In this document: piece after piece, positions 60,142 to 64,000 of the stretch
Position numbering within the stretch: position 1 is the first letter of the stretch
Layout: every line of letters starts with the position of its first letter
Program-made: the position numbers and the translations under genes
The notes under the pieces: generated by a model
What the model saw: only the letters and a program-made list of their open reading frames with translations
The model's database searches: none
What the model was told of the DNA's origin: nothing
Source of the DNA: Bradyrhizobium sp. CB3481
GTDB lineage: Bacteria > Pseudomonadota > Alphaproteobacteria > Rhizobiales > Xanthobacteraceae
Length of the DNA: 64,000 nucleotides
Assembly (NCBI RefSeq): GCF_029714305.1
Contig: NZ_CP121647.1
Coordinates: 2,128,501-2,192,500, forward strand
Reading direction: 5' to 3'

Positions 60142-61641
60142 CTATTCGGCTGCCGCACCATCGGCGGCCACCGCCGGCCGTGGCAGGGTGAGATCCCCCA
60201 TATGCACCGGGTAGGAATGGGATGTCTTGTCCCACACCAGAGCCGTGCCGGAGATCCGGTGGCTCAGATAGATGCGCACGGCGCGCCAGGTGGCGAAGAA
60301 GTTGACGAAATTGCCGACGACAAGCCGCGGCGCGGCCATCAGCGCGTGGCGCAGATTGTAAATCATGCCGGTGAACGTCATCCGGTTGAACAGGCGCCAG
60401 ACCAGAAACAGGAAGTTCAAAAAGAACAGCCACATCGCCCAGTCCTGGTTCAACAGCGAATAGACGAACTGCTTCTCGGGATCGAACGCCGCCCGATAGA
60501 GTTCGAAGATCGTGAGATTGGCGAGCGCAAAATAGGCCAGCATGACTGCAGGGCTGGTGATCACGCCCTTTCGGTCGCGCGCCAGGAAATACTTGGTGCC
60601 GAGCGAACCTTTCCAGCCGTGCTCCTGGGCGCCCTGGAAGACGATGCCGAGCAGCCAGCGCGCACGCTGGCGATAGGCGGCCTCGAGGCCTGACGGAAAG
60701 AATTCGCGCGTCGCCACCGGAAGCGTCCGGTGCAGAATGCCCGGATTGCCGCGGTCGATATCGATGTCGATCGCGTAGCTCGCCGGATAGGTGATGAAGG
60801 CGGACTTGAACCCGAGCTCGGAGACGCGGAACGCGATGTCGTAGTCTTCCGTGAACGCGGAGGTACGGAAGGCCTCGCCCTGATTCTGGTCGTTGAGATG
60901 CTGGATCGCCTCGCGGCTGAAGCAGGCCGAGACGCCGGCGCAAGGAATGACGCCGCTGATTCGCTGCCGGACCTCGAGGTCCTTGGTGTGCATCTCGGCG
61001 AACTCGTCCATGTAGAGCCCCGCGATCAGCGAGGTGATCGGCCGCGAAAACGAGTAGACCGGCAGCTGGATGAAATCGTAGAGGTCGACCAGCTTGTTGA
61101 AGAGCTTGAGCTCCAGCGGATGAATGAGGTCCTCGGAATCGTGCATCACGATTCCCGCGAACTGGATGTTCCGCTCGGCCTCGAACATGAAGATGTCGGA
61201 GATGGTCTGGTTCAGGCAGTCGGCCTTGCTGGTCGGGCCATCATGCGGCACCAGCACCATGTGAATGTTCTTGTAGAGCGCCTGCGCCCTGCGCACCTCG
61301 GCTTGGGTCAGTGGATCGTTCAGATAGACGCCGACGAAGTAATGCGCATGCTCGTAGCGCACGAGCCGCGAATTCGACGACAGCATCGAAAAAATGACGT
61401 CATGCTCCTTCCAGCAAGGCACCATGATGGCGATCGGTCGCTCGGGCAGTTGCTCGAGGATCTCCACGCTCGGCAGCTCCTTGGACTTAGCGTCCGCGGT
61501 GCCAATCAGCCTGCTGCTCCAGTACAGCAGGTCGACGAAGAGATCGTCGATGCTTGAGATCGTGATGATCACGGCCGCGATCAGCATCATGATCTCGACG
61601 ACATAGAGGTACTGGAAGATGAAGGAGGCGACTTGTGTCAT
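60142..61641 (-). CDS. NfrB-like membrane glycosyltransferase (GT2)
   Basis: 499 residues. An N-terminal membrane helix (10-30) is followed by IDDLFVDLLYW, a mark of NfrB-like proteins. The GT2 core has MVPCWKEHD (73-81), HDSED (167-171, metal site), TEDYD (264-268, catalytic) and QRARW (325-329). Three or more membrane helices follow residue 360. E. coli NfrB makes the glycan that phage N4 uses. That protein has an additional C-terminal c-di-GMP-binding domain, absent here. The wecB gene ends 3 bases upstream of the ATG, so the pair forms an operon. Confidence 0.85.
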   Translation of the reverse strand: MTQVASFIFQYLYVVEIMMLIAAVIITISSIDDLFVDLLYWSSRLIGTADAKSKELPSVEILEQLPERPIAIMVPCWKEHDVIFSMLSSNSRLVRYEHAHYFVGVYLNDPLTQAEVRRAQALYKNIHMVLVPHDGPTSKADCLNQTISDIFMFEAERNIQFAGIVMHDSEDLIHPLELKLFNKLVDLYDFIQLPVYSFSRPITSLIAGLYMDEFAEMHTKDLEVRQRISGVIPCAGVSACFSREAIQHLNDQNQGEAFRTSAFTEDYDIAFRVSELGFKSAFITYPASYAIDIDIDRGNPGILHRTLPVATREFFPSGLEAAYRQRARWLLGIVFQGAQEHGWKGSLGTKYFLARDRKGVITSPAVMLAYFALANLTIFELYRAAFDPEKQFVYSLLNQDWAMWLFFLNFLFLVWRLFNRMTFTGMIYNLRHALMAAPRLVVGNFVNFFATWRAVRIYLSHRISGTALVWDKTSHSYPVHMGDLTLPRPAVAADGAAAE

Positions 61642-61644
61642 GAG

Positions 61645-62832
61645 CTAGGACGCGTGCTGAAGCTGAACGATTTCGGCGGAATGCATTTGCGGCGGCAGGA
61701 CGAATTTCCGGTAGAGCGCCTCGACGATCCGCTTGCTGGCGTGGCCATCGCCGTAGGGAAACACCGGCCGGGCCATGCGGGCATATTTCGCGCTGTTCTT
61801 GTTCAGCTCGAACAGGGCGCCGAACACCGCATCGCGGGACGTGCCAACCAGCTCCACGACCCCCGATGCCACTGCCTCGGGCCGTTCCGTCACGTCGCGT
61901 AACACCAGAACGGGCTTGCCGAGCGCAGGCGCCTCTTCCTGGAGGCCGCCGCTGTCGGTCACCACGCACCAGGCGTTCTGGATCGCGGCGACGACGTCGC
62001 CATAGCCGAGCGGGTCGACCAGCCTGATTCTGGGGTGCCCCGAAAGAATCTCGATGGCCGTCTCGCGCGCGTTCGGATTGGGGTGAACGGGAAAATACAC
62101 CGCGGTGTCGGGCGTGAGGTCGACAAAGGCCCGGATCGCCGTGAAGGCGTCGCGCAGCGGGGCGCCGAAATTCTCGCGCCGGTGCGCCGTGAGAAGGATG
62201 GTCCGCAGGCGGGGAAAGTCGGCGGGCCGCGCCGGCTTCGAGGCCGCGACTTCCAGCAGCGAATCGATCACCGTATTTCCGGATACGAGGATCTTCTCGC
62301 GCGCAATGTTTTCGCGCACCAGGTTCTGCGCGGCGGCCGAAGTGGGCGCGCAGTGCAGCGAAGTTGATACGGCGATGGAACGGCGATGGAATTCCTCGGG
62401 GAAGGGCGCATCAAGGCTCGGAGTGCGCAGTCCGGCTTCCACATGCACAAAGGGAATTTTGCGGTAGAACGCCGCAATCGACGATGCATAAGCGGTTGTC
62501 GTGTCGCCCTGTGCCAGAACGCAGTCCGGCCGGACTTGTCCGAAATATCGGTCCAGGCGGCCGATCAGCAGGCTGGCGAGCGCCGCCGGCGTGTGACAAT
62601 GGCTCCGGTGCCGGATGGAGAGGTCCGGGCGCAGGTCGAATTCGGCCAGGGTGCTGTCGAGAAGGTCGCTCTGCTGGCCGGACGTCACCACGCGAACCAT
62701 CGCCCATTCAACTTGCCGCAAGCGGCGGATGATGGGGGCTACCTTGATGACTTCGGGGCGGGTGCCAACCACGAAAACGAAGCTTCGAACAGGCGTCGAG
62801 TGGCTGAAATGCTCTCTGCGAGGGTGATGCAT
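61645..62832 (-). CDS. wecB: UDP-N-acetylglucosamine 2-epimerase (non-hydrolysing)
   Basis: 395 residues. Family motifs in order: GTRPEVIKVAP, VTSGQQSDLLD, LAQGDTTTAY, VHVEAGLRT, PFPEEFHRR, GNTVIDSL, LLTAHRRENFG, VTDSGGLQEEAP. The Asp, Glu and His residues used in catalysis appear intact. It converts UDP-GlcNAc to UDP-ManNAc in the cytoplasm. As first gene of the pair it supplies the NfrB-like transferase. Confidence 0.93.
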   Translation of the reverse strand: MHHPRREHFSHSTPVRSFVFVVGTRPEVIKVAPIIRRLRQVEWAMVRVVTSGQQSDLLDSTLAEFDLRPDLSIRHRSHCHTPAALASLLIGRLDRYFGQVRPDCVLAQGDTTTAYASSIAAFYRKIPFVHVEAGLRTPSLDAPFPEEFHRRSIAVSTSLHCAPTSAAAQNLVRENIAREKILVSGNTVIDSLLEVAASKPARPADFPRLRTILLTAHRRENFGAPLRDAFTAIRAFVDLTPDTAVYFPVHPNPNARETAIEILSGHPRIRLVDPLGYGDVVAAIQNAWCVVTDSGGLQEEAPALGKPVLVLRDVTERPEAVASGVVELVGTSRDAVFGALFELNKNSAKYARMARPVFPYGDGHASKRIVEALYRKFVLPPQMHSAEIVQLQHAS

Positions 62833-63172
62833 ACTTGCTTTCTAAAAACGATCGCATCGTTCCCCGCGACACGAAAAAACAACCGAGATGCCGCCCCATC
62901 GCCAATCCATCCGACGGCACGATTGAAATCATAGGTGTTTTAGCCCGCAGCTATAATTCAGACAATTGATTTAAATGGATTTTTCGGAGATTACCGTGGA
63001 AACCGCACGCGACTTCGATGCATGGTAAATGTACGGTGCCGTAAATGTACGGGCGCCGCGGTTTTTCGTGCGCAGGATTAAGCGTTTAAACTCTAAAGCC
63101 CGCCGAATGACGGCCCCTAATCGCGGGAAGGAAACGCTCAGAATCGTCGGCCGTCGGCCGAGGCCTTTGCGA
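62833..63172. other. Upstream region of wecB
   Basis: AT-rich between 62930 and 63000 (TATAATTCAGACAATTGATTTAAA), presumably the wecB promoter. No gene seen on the plus strand. Confidence 0.35.
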
Positions 63173-63370
63173 TCAGTTCAGCGCCCGTTTCAGGACGCAC
63201 ATTTGCGATGGGGCCGTCGTCTGCGAGGCGTGGGGGATAGTCGCGCCGGCAGCTCGGGCGGAACGGCCGGGTGCACGCGCAAAACACCGGATTAATTCGC
63301 GTTCTGCTTTCCGAACTTCTTTACGAAGCTGTTGAAGTTCGAAATAGGCTTTTTGAACGTTGACCGACAT
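63173..63370 (-). CDS. Possible small helical protein
   Basis: 65 residues from ATG 63370: MSVNVQKAYFELQQLRKEVR is a charged helix; the rest (APGRSARAAGATIP) looks unstructured. The ribosome site is weak. Confidence 0.35.
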   Translation of the reverse strand: MSVNVQKAYFELQQLRKEVRKAERELIRCFARAPGRSARAAGATIPHASQTTAPSQMCVLKRALN

Positions 63371-63558
63371 TAATATCATTCTCAACCAATACCACTAGAA
63401 GTGAAGCATAGCCCATCGGCCGGTTGGGTCACAACGTAACAATGGAACCGGTAATGGCATATAACGGCAATCCCATATAGATGGGCTTGCTCCATGTCCC
63501 ACGACATTATCGCCTAAACGTGACGATCGCGTGGCCCAGCTGGCGGCCGCCGCTGGAT

Positions 63559-63768
63559 TTAACGCAGAACGCCACGCTGTACGGCAAAAACAAAATGATT
63601 GACGCACGTTTCCAGTCCGTCCCGTCGTTCTCGTTCGAGATTCTCGGCCGCTAAACGCAGGGAAGGATGCGGCCTTTGCTCGATCACGTCGAGGTCCGCA
63701 GAAACCGCCTCGAGGGCGAATCGCAGTCGTCTCAATTCGGTGCTGAGTTTGGTATCCACGGCCGCCAC
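63559..63768 (-). CDS. Small helical protein, RPHxSLR family
   Basis: 69 residues from a GTG. LRRLRFALEAVSADLDVIEQ then RPHPSLRLAAEN, GLETCVNHFVFAVQR. Aligns along its length with the 58943 product (DLD-IE-RPH-SLR-A-E, GLE, NF). No clear ribosome site. Function unknown. Confidence 0.55.
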   Translation of the reverse strand: MAAVDTKLSTELRRLRFALEAVSADLDVIEQRPHPSLRLAAENLERERRDGLETCVNHFVFAVQRGVLR

Positions 63769-64000
63769 CGTAGGAAATGGAATTAATCAATTAATGTTTA
63801 AAGTTAGGATATAATGTCGGGCCAGTCAACTGCTGCAGAATCTGAAGTTTCCGCAATTTCAGAAGGTTACTTTGAACGTGAGTTGATCCTTTTATTCAGA
63901 TAGTGTCCCAAAATCAGACACCGGTCCTACCCGTTTTATAGCCGCCTTCGGTCGTTTTGGCGCCATTTCAAATATCAGGGCGGTTTCGCGCGTCAGCACA
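63769..64000. other. Window end, no gene; short inverted repeat
   Basis: GTGTC (63903-63907) and GACAC (63917-63921) bracket an AT-rich 9-base centre. It resembles activator sites of sigma-54 systems, but no promoter or gene follows within the window. Confidence 0.3.

Overview
The window looks like the chromosome of a Bradyrhizobium-type alphaproteobacterium. This is inferred from GC-rich coding sequence, many very short proteins of kinds I know from bradyrhizobia, two phasin-family proteins, a GrlR-domain protein, two H-NS-like proteins, and six promoter-like sites of the form GGAAC-N16/17-GTT (the pattern of EcfG, the alphaproteobacterial general stress sigma factor), each just upstream of a start codon. 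No rRNA, tRNA, CRISPR array or phage module was seen.

1-6 kb: a truncated MDR oxidoreductase gene (minus strand) diverges from an OpgH/MdoH-like glucosyltransferase, an FkbM methyltransferase and a GT-C-like membrane protein, probably a surface or periplasmic glycan set. A c-type cytochrome follows, then a scar where an LTA-synthase-like 5' fragment abuts the 3' end of a hybrid histidine kinase.

6-22 kb: one long minus-strand run for sugar or polyol uptake and catabolism. From its 5' end: zinc polyol dehydrogenase, binding protein, SIS-domain isomerase, two permeases, TIM-barrel epimerase, SorC-type regulator, FGGY kinase, ABC ATPase, xylulokinase, FucU mutarotase, then a second binding protein and two more permeases. 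One visible ATPase appears to serve two importers.

22-32 kb: IS1182-like debris and small genes, then a minus-strand operon of ABC importer, GntR/UTRA regulator, cysteine-type sulfatase and its formylglycine-generating enzyme. It reads as a self-contained system to import and desulfate an organic sulfate ester. A perfect palindrome overlaps the probable promoter.

32-60 kb: an accessory zone of tiny proteins, pseudogenes and insertion sequences. An intact IS66-family element with an 8-bp target duplication and a passenger gene sits inside an already decayed SRAP gene. EcfG-like sites precede both phasin-family genes and four other genes. At 54.7-58.9 kb, three PEP-CTERM secreted-protein genes lie between two H-NS-like genes; one has a good sigma-54 promoter with an inverted-repeat enhancer-like site upstream.

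60-64 kb: an NfrB-like membrane glycosyltransferase and a UDP-GlcNAc 2-epimerase (wecB) form a two-gene unit that probably makes a ManNAc-containing surface glycan. The last kilobase holds small or uncertain genes.

All family assignments come from motif reading and memory; no database search was run.
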